The notes beneath the pieces were generated by a model. The model saw nothing but the letters and a program-made list of their open reading frames with translations. It searched no databases and was not told where the DNA came from. A stretch of 64,000 nt of DNA, from NCBI RefSeq assembly GCF_036192275.1, contig NZ_CP108088.1, positions 1,240,001 to 1,304,000 of the forward strand. Reading direction: 5' to 3'. The translations under genes were made by a program, and so were the position numbers. The first letter of the stretch is position 1. Every line of letters begins with the position of its first letter. The DNA comes from Streptomyces sp. NBC_00250 (GTDB lineage: Bacteria > Actinomycetota > Actinomycetes > Streptomycetales > Streptomycetaceae). This document shows, piece by piece, positions 26,095 through 33,165 of the stretch.

Positions 26095-28170
26095 GGTGAA
26101 CTCACACCACACGCACTTGCCGCTCCCCCGCGACTCCACGCCCCACACGTCGGAGATCTGGTCGACGAGCAGCAGCCCCCGCCCGGACACGCCCGCCTCA
26201 CCCGCCTCGCGGCGCCTGGGCAGGGCGCTGGAGCGGTCCTCGACCTCGACCCGGAGCCGCTTCTCGGCCCCGCCGAGGATCCGCAGGGTCACGATCGCCC
26301 CGCCGTCGGTGTGCATCAGCGCGTTGGTCATCAGTTCGTCGGCGACCAGCTCGATCTCGTCCGCGCGCTCCTCGGCTCCCCAGGCCCGGACGGCGGCCCT
26401 GATCATGTGCCGGGCCGAGCTCAGCGCCTCGGGGTCGCTCTGGGCCACGTGCTGCTGGAACCGCCCGGCGCCATGGGCGGCGGACGCGCTCTCACGGCGC
26501 AGGAGCAGGATCGCGACGTCGTCCTCGCCACCCCGGTCGGCGACCACGTCGCACAGGTGGTCGGCGAGCTCCTGGAGGTCGGCGGGGCCGCGCCGGACGA
26601 GCCCGGAGAGCCATTGCAGACCCTCGTCGAGGTCGGCACCGGGCTTCTCGACCAGCCCGTCCGTGTAGAGCATCAGGGTCTGTCCGGGGTCCAGCTCCAG
26701 GGTGGTCACCGGGTAGTCGAGCCGGCCGAACTCGGCGGAGAGCCCCAGCGGCAGCCCGCCCTCCACCGGGACCCTGCGGCAGCGGCCGTCCCTCTCCCGG
26801 ATCAGCGGGTCGACATGACCGGCGCGCACCACCTGGACGACTCCTGTGCCGAGGTCGACCTCCGCGTACGTGCAGGTGGCGAAGCGTTCGGTGTCGAGTT
26901 CGTGCAGGAAGACGGAGGCGCGGGCCATCACCGTGGCGGGCGTGTGCCCCTCGGCGGCGTAGGCGCGCAGCACGATGCGCAGCTGGCCCATGACGGCGGC
27001 CGCGTGGGTGTCGTGGCCCTGGACGTCTCCGATGACGGCGCCGACCCGTCCGCCGGGCAGCGGGATGATGTCGTACCAGTCGCCGCCGATGTCCCGGCCG
27101 AGGCGGGCGGAGCGGTAGCGGACGGCGGTCTGGGCGCCGGGCACCTCGGGGATCCGGCGCGGGAGCATCGCCTGCTGGAGCCCCTCGGCGAGGTCGTGCT
27201 CCTGCTCGTAGAGCATGGCCCGCTGGAGGCTCTGGGCGATGCTGCTGCCGAGGGCGACGAGCAGGGTGCGCTCGTCCTCGCTGAAGCCGGTCTTGTCGCT
27301 GTAGAGCAGCCCGAGTGCGCCGATGGGCCGGGCCTGGGCGATGAGCGGCAGATAGGCGGCGGCGGTGATCCCGAGTCCGCTGATGTGCGGCCAGAGCACC
27401 GGGAAGGATTCGGCGAAGTCCCGGGCCGAGTCGATGAACCGGGGCCGCAGGGTGCGGATCACCTCGCTCATCGGGTACGGCTCGTCCACCCGGGTGAAAC
27501 GGGTACCCGGCACGAAGGCGCCCTCGGGGCCCTCCGCGACCAGCTGGATGCGGCCGGCGTCGAGGAGGCCCACGACGAGACTCGCGGCGCCGAAGTGTTC
27601 GAGCGCGTGGGAGTCGTTGAGCAGGTCGATGACGTCCTGCACGGTCCGCGCGTAGGCGAGTGCGGCCGTGGTGCCCTCGACGACTCCGGCGCGTCGGCGC
27701 CGCCCCTCGTCGAGGCCGAGCCGGGCGGCGGACTCGGTCAGTTCATGGGTGGCGTCGCGGACGACGCCGACGATGCGCACCGGGAGGCCGGTGTCGTCGC
27801 GGTGGACGAGTCCCTGGGTGTGGGTCCACTGGTGGCTGCCGTCACGTCTGCGGATGCGGAAGTACGCGCCGTACTGCTCACTGCCGTCCTTGAGCGCCTG
27901 GGCGACCAGCGTGTCGAGGCGGCGGCCCTCGTCCGGCAGGACCCGCGAGCCCAGCGACTCGGGGCGGTCGTCGTACTCCGCGCGGTCCATGTCGAAGACG
28001 CCGAGGGCCGCATCGTCCATGATCATCGTCCCCGCGGCGAGATCCCAGTCGAAGCCGCCCATCCGGAAGGCGGAGCCGAAATCGGCGAGGATCCGCGCCC
28101 CGTCACCCTGTCCCTCCGGGGCACGGCTGAACCGCTCGGCCGCCTCCCCGCCCCCGTTGCCCGCGTTCAT
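26083..28170 (-). CDS. PAS-GAF-SpoIIE (PP2C) phosphatase with C-terminal anti-sigma-type kinase domain
   Basis: 695 residues. PAS ~30-145 (GGFDWDLAAGTMIMDDAALGVF...RIVGVVRDAT), GAF ~165-325 (GITAAAYLPLIAQARPIGALGLLYSD), SpoIIE/PP2C ~340-560 with metal-binding motifs GGDWYDIIPLPGGRVGAVIGDVQGHD, AGHVDPLI and GGEDDVAIL, and an HATPase_c_2 domain ~570-690 (VADELMTNALMHTDGGAI, GRGLLLVDQISDVWG). Such proteins dephosphorylate anti-anti-sigma factors and, through the kinase-like domain, phosphorylate them or bind a sigma factor. The partner genes are not here. Its 3' end is tandemly duplicated. Confidence 0.93.
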   Translation of the reverse strand: MNAGNGGGEAAERFSRAPEGQGDGARILADFGSAFRMGGFDWDLAAGTMIMDDAALGVFDMDRAEYDDRPESLGSRVLPDEGRRLDTLVAQALKDGSEQYGAYFRIRRRDGSHQWTHTQGLVHRDDTGLPVRIVGVVRDATHELTESAARLGLDEGRRRRAGVVEGTTAALAYARTVQDVIDLLNDSHALEHFGAASLVVGLLDAGRIQLVAEGPEGAFVPGTRFTRVDEPYPMSEVIRTLRPRFIDSARDFAESFPVLWPHISGLGITAAAYLPLIAQARPIGALGLLYSDKTGFSEDERTLLVALGSSIAQSLQRAMLYEQEHDLAEGLQQAMLPRRIPEVPGAQTAVRYRSARLGRDIGGDWYDIIPLPGGRVGAVIGDVQGHDTHAAAVMGQLRIVLRAYAAEGHTPATVMARASVFLHELDTERFATCTYAEVDLGTGVVQVVRAGHVDPLIRERDGRCRRVPVEGGLPLGLSAEFGRLDYPVTTLELDPGQTLMLYTDGLVEKPGADLDEGLQWLSGLVRRGPADLQELADHLCDVVADRGGEDDVAILLLRRESASAAHGAGRFQQHVAQSDPEALSSARHMIRAAVRAWGAEERADEIELVADELMTNALMHTDGGAIVTLRILGGAEKRLRVEVEDRSSALPRRREAGEAGVSGRGLLLVDQISDVWGVESRGSGKCVWCEFTVEN

Positions 28171-28219
28171 GGGGCCACGCTAGGCGCAGCCCCGCCCGTG
28201 CGCACCATGAAGATCCGTT

Positions 28220-29380
28220 TCACCCCTCGAATGTCTCGGGCTGCTCCGGGACCGACTCGGCGGGGAACAGCTCCCCGGGCGGCAGCTCGCCGTCCGGCAC
28301 GCCCGGGGGTTCGGCGTACGGGTCTGCATAGGGATCGGCGTAGGGGTCCGGGTACGGCTCCGCGTCCGGTACGGGATACGGGTCGGGGTCCGCCGGGGTC
28401 GGGGCGGTGCCGGTGCCGCCGGTCCCGGAGGCGTCGGGGCTCACGGGCAGCGGGTCCGTCGGGGCCGGGGGGACCGGGGCGGGCACCCTGGAGGGGGCGT
28501 CCGGGGAGGTACGGCGGTCCGGGGCGCTCGGGTCGGGCGTGGTGCCGTCCGGCGTGGCCGGGTCGGGCGTGCCGGAGCCGGTCAGGGCGCATTCGTCCGG
28601 GTCGCAGGCGGGCTCCACGGCCGGCTTGCGGTCCTCGCCGCCGTCGCTGCCGGTCCGCCGTTCGATCCAGCTGCGGTCGGCGGCGTTCACGATGACCAGG
28701 CTGGTGACGACGGTGGTGGTCGGCCGGACGACGATCACCCGGTCGGGGTCGAAGCCCTCCCAGGGCTCGCCCTGGTGGACGCCGTCCCGGGCCGCGGCGG
28801 GTGTGCGGAGCGGGTTGCCGCAGGCGCAGCGGACGCGCGGGGAGCCGTACTGGTCGACGAGGACCGCCGTACCGGTCTGGAGCACGGCCTGGTAGCCGTT
28901 GGCCCTGCCCTGGCGGTAGCCGTGGTTGGTGACCCGGGTGTCGGCGCGCAGGACGACCGGGGTCAGCCCGCGCAGCCAGTCGCCGACGTTGGTCTCGGGG
29001 ATCCCGGAGGCCTCGGCGAAGGCGCGTGTCCTGTCCTGGTCGGCGGTGAGGAAGGAGACCTGCCGCTCGACGTCGCAGCTGCCCTCCGCGCGCGTGCCGC
29101 CGTAGAGACCGGGGGTGGAGCCGGTGACCTCGCGGACCTGCTCGCCGCCGGGGTCCGGGTCGCGGTCCGGAGAGGAGACCTGTCGGGTGGTCCGGGCCGT
29201 GGACTCGGTGAAGGGGTCGGGGCCCTGCGCGGCGACGGGCTGGAGGAAGACGTCCTGCAGCGATCCGGCGGCGGGCTGGGCGCCGCCACGGGACCCTTCC
29301 CAGACGGAGGTGCACCCCGTGAGCAGGAGGGAGACGGTGAGCGCCGCGAGCGCGGAGCGGGCCGCGGCGCGCGGGTTCAC
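28220..29380 (-). CDS. DUF6777-type lipoprotein with Pro/Asp/Tyr-rich tail
   Basis: 386 residues from the GTG at 29380. Lipoprotein signal RSALAALTVSLLLTGC, Cys near residue 22. The conserved domain (~45-225) contains GTRAEGSCDVERQVSFLTAD, WLRGLTPVVLRADTRVTNHGY, YQAVLQTGTAVLVDQYG, VRCACGNPL and DRVIVVRPT. These fit my memory of DUF6777, a Streptomyces family of unknown function. The C-terminal third is a low-complexity Pro/Asp/Thr region ending in repeated DPYA units. It would sit on the outer face of the membrane. It is transcribed divergently from the YndJ operon. Confidence 0.75.
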   Translation of the reverse strand: MNPRAAARSALAALTVSLLLTGCTSVWEGSRGGAQPAAGSLQDVFLQPVAAQGPDPFTESTARTTRQVSSPDRDPDPGGEQVREVTGSTPGLYGGTRAEGSCDVERQVSFLTADQDRTRAFAEASGIPETNVGDWLRGLTPVVLRADTRVTNHGYRQGRANGYQAVLQTGTAVLVDQYGSPRVRCACGNPLRTPAAARDGVHQGEPWEGFDPDRVIVVRPTTTVVTSLVIVNAADRSWIERRTGSDGGEDRKPAVEPACDPDECALTGSGTPDPATPDGTTPDPSAPDRRTSPDAPSRVPAPVPPAPTDPLPVSPDASGTGGTGTAPTPADPDPYPVPDAEPYPDPYADPYADPYAEPPGVPDGELPPGELFPAESVPEQPETFEG

Positions 29381-29572
29381 GCGGGGGGCGACCGGGTGGG
29401 TCGCGGTGGGAGCGGTGGGGGTCCGCCGCGTCCGGCAGAGGGCTGAGCGCACCTGGTTCTCCCGCTTTCTCTCCCCCGGGCCACGGCGCCCGGTTCCGGC
29501 CAGTCCTTCATGTCTGTCGCAGTGGGCGGGGGCCCGCAAGCCAAGAGCGGCCGACCGGGGCGGCATGCCGTA

Positions 29573-29588
29573 CTTGAACACGTTCAAG
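29573..29588. promoter_or_regulatory. Palindromic operator 1 (CTTGAAC-AC-GTTCAAG)
   Basis: CTTGAACACGTTCAAG is a perfect 7-bp-arm palindrome with a 2-bp centre. It covers the proposed -35 box of the YndJ operon promoter. An almost identical site lies 41 bp downstream. The form suits a TetR- or MarR-type repressor; none is encoded next to it. Confidence 0.75.
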
Positions 29589-29602
29589 AGAAGCTCTACG
29601 CT
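29574..29602 (+). promoter_or_regulatory. Sigma-70-type promoter of the YndJ operon
   Basis: TTGAAC (29574-29579), a 17-bp spacer and TACGCT (29597-29602) give a good vegetative promoter. The start point would fall near 29609, between two operator palindromes. Confidence 0.65.
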
Positions 29603-29613
29603 CGGGGTCGCCG

Positions 29614-29629
29614 ATTGAACACGTTCAAG
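29614..29629. promoter_or_regulatory. Palindromic operator 2 (TTGAAC-AC-GTTCAA)
   Basis: ATTGAACACGTTCAAG repeats operator 1 with one outer base changed. Its centre is 41 bp from that of operator 1, close to four helical turns, and it would lie just after the transcription start, 15 bp before the YndJ start codon. Confidence 0.75.
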
Positions 29630-29644
29630 TGGGGGTGGTGGCGC

Positions 29645-30622
29645 ATGACCGCACTGTCGGTCCTCGTGGGCTCGGTCGTGACGATCGGCATGTGCTGGGT
29701 GGTCCCGACGGGGCTGGCACTCCTCGACGGCCCCCGGCCCCCGGGGTGGGACCCGCTCCGGCGCGCCTGGCCCCTGCTCGCCGTCCCCGGCGCGCTCGCC
29801 CTGTGGCTGCCCCGCTCGGGTCTCTCGACGGCGCTCGCCGCCGTCTACGCCCTGGCCACGGTCGCGCTCGCACTCCAGGCCCCGGCCCGGCTCTTCCTGA
29901 CCCGGTCCCTCCGGCCGGGCGAGGTCGCCGTCCTCACCGCCCTGGTCGCGCCTTCCGTCGCCGGGCTCGCACTCGTCGCCGAACGGGCCTCGTACCCGCT
30001 CTTCGGCTTCGACCTGGACATCTTGGCGCTGACCGTGCCGCACTTCCACTTCGCGGGCTTCGCCGCAGCCCTGGTCGCCGGACTCCTCTGCCGCGTCTCC
30101 GAGGGCCCCACCGCCCGCTTCGCCGCGCTCAGCGTCCCGGCCGGCACCCTGCTCGTGCTGCTCGGCTACTTCGTCGACGACTGGGCCGAGCTCGCCGGGG
30201 CCGTCGTCCTGACAGCCGGCATGACGGCCGTCGCGGTCCTGACCCTGCGCGAGCGCCGCACCCTGGCGGCCGACCGGCTCACCAGGGGACTGCTCGCCGT
30301 CTCGGCCCTGGTCCTCTTCGTCACCATGCTGCTCGCCCTGAGCTGGGCACTCGGCGAGGCGACCGGCCTTCCGCACCTCGACCTGACGTGGACGGCCGCG
30401 ACCCACGGCCTGGGCAACGCCCTCGGCTTCGCGGTCTGCGCGCTGCTCGCCCACCGCCGCGTCCGGCAGGACCGCACGCCTCCTGCCGCACCTCCGCAGA
30501 GGCCCCCGGACGACCGGATCCCCACGCCCTTCCCGACCGACCGACCCCCGACGGACCTCCCGGCCTCCCCGACCTCCCCGACGCCCCTCCCGACCCGCCC
30601 GCGAACGGAGCTCCCGGCATGA
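29645..30622 (+). CDS. YndJ-like membrane protein
   Basis: 325 residues from the ATG at 29645 behind a GGTGG-rich leader. About eight or nine hydrophobic segments (LSVLVGSVVTIGMCWVVPTGLALL, WPLLAVPGALALWL, GEVAVLTALVAPSVAGLALVAE and others) with a central FGFDLDILALTVPHFHFAGFAAALVAGLL, the His-rich block typical of YndJ proteins. The C-terminal ~50 residues are a Pro/Thr-rich tail. Molecular function is unknown. It heads a tight operon with DUF1990 and lipase-maturation-factor genes, so a link to lipid or envelope metabolism is plausible. Confidence 0.8.
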   Translation: MTALSVLVGSVVTIGMCWVVPTGLALLDGPRPPGWDPLRRAWPLLAVPGALALWLPRSGLSTALAAVYALATVALALQAPARLFLTRSLRPGEVAVLTALVAPSVAGLALVAERASYPLFGFDLDILALTVPHFHFAGFAAALVAGLLCRVSEGPTARFAALSVPAGTLLVLLGYFVDDWAELAGAVVLTAGMTAVAVLTLRERRTLAADRLTRGLLAVSALVLFVTMLLALSWALGEATGLPHLDLTWTAATHGLGNALGFAVCALLAHRRVRQDRTPPAAPPQRPPDDRIPTPFPTDRPPTDLPASPTSPTPLPTRPRTELPA

Positions 30623-31170
30623 CCCGCCTCATGAACAGCCTGTCCCGGCACGACCGTCCCCGACCCGCCCTCACCTACCGCGAGGTCGGCGCCACCCGGA
30701 CGCCGGAAACCCTCCCCGAGGGCTACCACCACCTGCGGCACAGCGCGGTCGTCGGCCACGGCCGCGCCGCCTTCGAGGCCGCCGGGGCGGCCGTCACCAC
30801 CTGGCGGATGCACCGCGCCACCGGGGCGCGCTTCCTCGCCGACGCCGACCGCGCCGCGCCCGGCGTGGTCATCGAGATATCGACGGGCATCGGCCGGCTC
30901 CGGCTCGGCGCCCCCTGCACGGTGATCTGGACGGCGTACGAGAACGACCGCATCGGCTTCGCGTACGGAACCCTCACCGGGCACCCTGAGTGCGGCGAGG
31001 AGTCCTTCATCGTCCACCTGGAGCCCGACGGCACGGTCCGGTTCGCGGTCACCGCGTTCAGCCGCCCCTCCGCCTGGTACACCCGGCTCGGCGGCCCCGT
31101 GATCCCCCTCCTCCAGCGGGCGTACGCACAGCACCTGGGCCGAACCCTGCGGCGCCTCGTCAGGACCTGA
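30619..31170 (+). CDS. DUF1990 family protein
   Basis: 183 residues; the ATG overlaps the YndJ stop by 4 nt and has GGAG 8 nt upstream. The DUF1990 pattern is clear: LTYREVGATRTPETLPEGYHHLRHSAVVGHGRAAFEAAGAAVTTWRMHRATG, then PGVVIEISTGIGRLRLGAPCTVIWTAYENDRIGFAYGTLTGHPECGEESFIV and FAVTAFSRPSAWYTRLGGPV. The fold is thought to be START-like; no activity has been assigned. Translational coupling implies joint function with the YndJ protein. Confidence 0.88.
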   Translation: MTRLMNSLSRHDRPRPALTYREVGATRTPETLPEGYHHLRHSAVVGHGRAAFEAAGAAVTTWRMHRATGARFLADADRAAPGVVIEISTGIGRLRLGAPCTVIWTAYENDRIGFAYGTLTGHPECGEESFIVHLEPDGTVRFAVTAFSRPSAWYTRLGGPVIPLLQRAYAQHLGRTLRRLVRT

Positions 31171-31192
31171 CCGCGGGCCGATACTGGAAGCG

Positions 31193-32620
31193 ATGGAGTG
31201 GTTCACCGCACCCGACCACTGGCTGAGCCGGATCGTCTTCCAGCGGGGCCTCGCCGGGCTGTACTGCGTGGCGTTCCTATCGGCAGCCCTCCAGTTCCGG
31301 GCGCTGATCGGCGAGCGCGGCATGCTCCCCGTACCGGAGTACGTGCGCAGGACCCGCCCCCGGCACACCCCGTCGCTCTTCCACTGGCGCTACTCCGACC
31401 GGCTCTTCGCGACCGTCGCCTGGTCCGGTGCCGCGCTCGCCCTCGCGCTCGTGGCCGGCGCGGGGGACGCCGTACCGCTGCCGGTGTCGATGCTGCTGTG
31501 GCTGCTGCTCTGGGCGATGTACCTGTCGATCGTGAACGTGGGCCAGACCTGGTACGCCTTCGGCTGGGAGTCGCTGCTCCTGGAGACCGGGTTCCTGGCG
31601 GTCTTCCTCGGCAACGACGACACCGGCCCGCCCGTCCTCGTGCTCTTCCTGCTGCGCTGGCTCCTCTTCCGGGTCGAATTCGGTGCCGGGCTCATCAAGA
31701 TCCGCGGCGACCCCTGCTGGCGCGATCTGACCTGCCTCTACCACCACCACGAGACCCAGCCGATGCCCGGCCCGCTGAGCTGGTTCTTCCACCACCTCCC
31801 GCGCCCGCTGCACCGGGTGGAGGTGGCGGCCAACCACGTCGTCCAGCTCCTGGTGCCGTTCCTGCTGTTCACCCCGCAGCCGGTGGCGACGATCGCGGCC
31901 GGGCTGATGATCGCGACCCAGCTGTGGCTGGTGCTGTCCGGCAACTTCGCCTGGCTGAACTGGATCACCATCGTGCTCGCCCTCTCCGTCGTGGACGCCT
32001 CCCCCGTCACCGGCGAGCACCCCCAGCCGGATCCGCCGCTCTGGTACGTGGTCCTGGTCGTCGCGGTCACCGCGTTCGCCCTGGTCCGGAGCTACCGCCC
32101 GGTGCGCAACCTGCTCTCCCGTGACCAGGCGATGAACCGGTCGTACGACCCGTACCACCTGGTCAACACGTACGGGGCGTTCGGCACGGTCGGGCGGATC
32201 AGGGACGAGATCGTCGTCGAGGGCACGGACGACCCCGTGCCGCACGCGGGCACGGTGTGGAAGGAGTACGGCTTCAAGGGCAAGCCCGGTGATCCGCGCC
32301 GGCTGCCCCGGCAGTTCGCCCCGTACCATCTGCGGCTCGACTGGCTGATGTGGTTCGCGGCGCTCAGCCCCGGGTACGCGCGCGAGTGGTTCGGTCCGTT
32401 CGTCGAGCGGCTGCTCGACGGCGACCGGGACACCCTGCGGCTGCTCGCCCACAACCCCTTCCCGGAGGCTCCGCCGGCCTTCGTCCGCGCGCGGCTCTAC
32501 CGGTACCGGTACACGACCTGGCGCGAGCTCCGCGCGACCGGGGCCTGGTGGCACCGGACGCTGCTCCGGGAGTACCTGCCGCCGATCCGGCTGCGGGAAC
32601 CGGCGGAGGACCCCCGCTGA
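31193..32620 (+). CDS. Lipase maturation factor family membrane protein
   Basis: 475 residues, ATG 22 bp after the DUF1990 stop. Multiple membrane segments in the first ~290 residues, with the family blocks GMLPVPEY, WESLLLETGFLAVFLG, RWLLFRVEFGAGLIKIRGDPCWRDLTCLYHHHETQPMP and LSGNFAWLNWITIVLAL. The last part is soluble: MNRSYDPYHLVNTYGAFGTVGRIRDEIVVEGT, KEYGFKGKPGDPRRLPRQFAPYHLRLDWLMWFAALSP and a final RARLYRYRYTTWRE. In vertebrates LMF1 aids lipase folding; bacterial members are uncharacterised. It ends the operon before a strong terminator. Confidence 0.92.
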   Translation: MEWFTAPDHWLSRIVFQRGLAGLYCVAFLSAALQFRALIGERGMLPVPEYVRRTRPRHTPSLFHWRYSDRLFATVAWSGAALALALVAGAGDAVPLPVSMLLWLLLWAMYLSIVNVGQTWYAFGWESLLLETGFLAVFLGNDDTGPPVLVLFLLRWLLFRVEFGAGLIKIRGDPCWRDLTCLYHHHETQPMPGPLSWFFHHLPRPLHRVEVAANHVVQLLVPFLLFTPQPVATIAAGLMIATQLWLVLSGNFAWLNWITIVLALSVVDASPVTGEHPQPDPPLWYVVLVVAVTAFALVRSYRPVRNLLSRDQAMNRSYDPYHLVNTYGAFGTVGRIRDEIVVEGTDDPVPHAGTVWKEYGFKGKPGDPRRLPRQFAPYHLRLDWLMWFAALSPGYAREWFGPFVERLLDGDRDTLRLLAHNPFPEAPPAFVRARLYRYRYTTWRELRATGAWWHRTLLREYLPPIRLREPAEDPR

Positions 32621-32644
32621 ACCCCCGGACGCGCCGTGAACGCG

Positions 32645-32680
32645 CCGGTGCCCCCGGCCGTGGACGGCCGGGGGCACCGG
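32645..32680. terminator. Terminator with perfect 16-bp stem
   Basis: CCGGTGCCCCCGGCCG pairs fully with CGGCCGGGGGCACCGG around a TGGA loop, 25 bp after the lipase-maturation-factor stop and 15 bp before the convergent peptide gene stop. Confidence 0.9.
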
Positions 32681-32694
32681 GGTGAAGTAGGGGA

Positions 32695-32865
32695 TCAGTC
32701 GATGCCGGGCAGGATGTGGGGCTCGGCGAGGTCGTCCTCGTAGCCCGCCAGCCGGATCGGGGCCGCGTGGGCCCACACTTCGAGGCTCCCCAGCTCGCCG
32801 TTCCTGCGCGGCCGGTCCTTGGGTTCGGCCGGTCGCGGTTCCTGCTTCGTCAGTTCGGATGTCAC
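32695..32865 (-). CDS. Small 56-residue peptide gene, function unknown
   Basis: The GTG at 32865 has a strong AGGAG 6 nt upstream, which fixes the start; the open frame continues to 33027 but without coding signs. The peptide has a charged first half (TSELTKQEPRPAEPKDRPRR) and a more hydrophobic second half (LGSLEVWAHAAPIRLAGYED, then DLAEPHILPGID). No signal peptide, membrane segment or Cys is present. The leader-plus-tail look resembles a ribosomal-peptide precursor, yet no modifying enzyme of a known RiPP class is adjacent. A small regulatory or accessory protein is equally possible. Confidence 0.6.
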   Translation of the reverse strand: MTSELTKQEPRPAEPKDRPRRNGELGSLEVWAHAAPIRLAGYEDDLAEPHILPGID

Positions 32866-33087
32866 CGCGCACTCCTCTGTGTCGCGTACCTGTAGGACAA
32901 GTGCCGGTCGGTCGCGGTGGCGCCGGTCGTCGGGCGGGACCGCGGCCTTGGTGGCAGGCCTGCCCCTGGAAGGCCGTGAGGACGGTGTGTCTCCTCGGTG
33001 GCCGACCGTGAGCATCAGAGTAACCAAATGAGCACGTCCGCGCTCTACCGGGCTCCCAAGTGTGATGCGATCGGGTGAATCGAGCCG

Positions 33088-33120
33088 AAAAAGCGCCCCA
33101 CCGGGCCGGTGGGGCGCTCT
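33088..33120 (-). terminator. Rho-independent terminator with T-run on the minus strand
   Basis: AGCGCCCCACC pairs with GGTGGGGCGCT over a short GGGCC loop; on the minus strand the stem is followed by TTTTT. It lies 46 bp after the SDR stop and ends that transcript. Confidence 0.9.
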
Positions 33121-33165
33121 TGTCAGGACTGCGGGAACCGCTTTTCCGCCGCTTGGGACCGGTTC

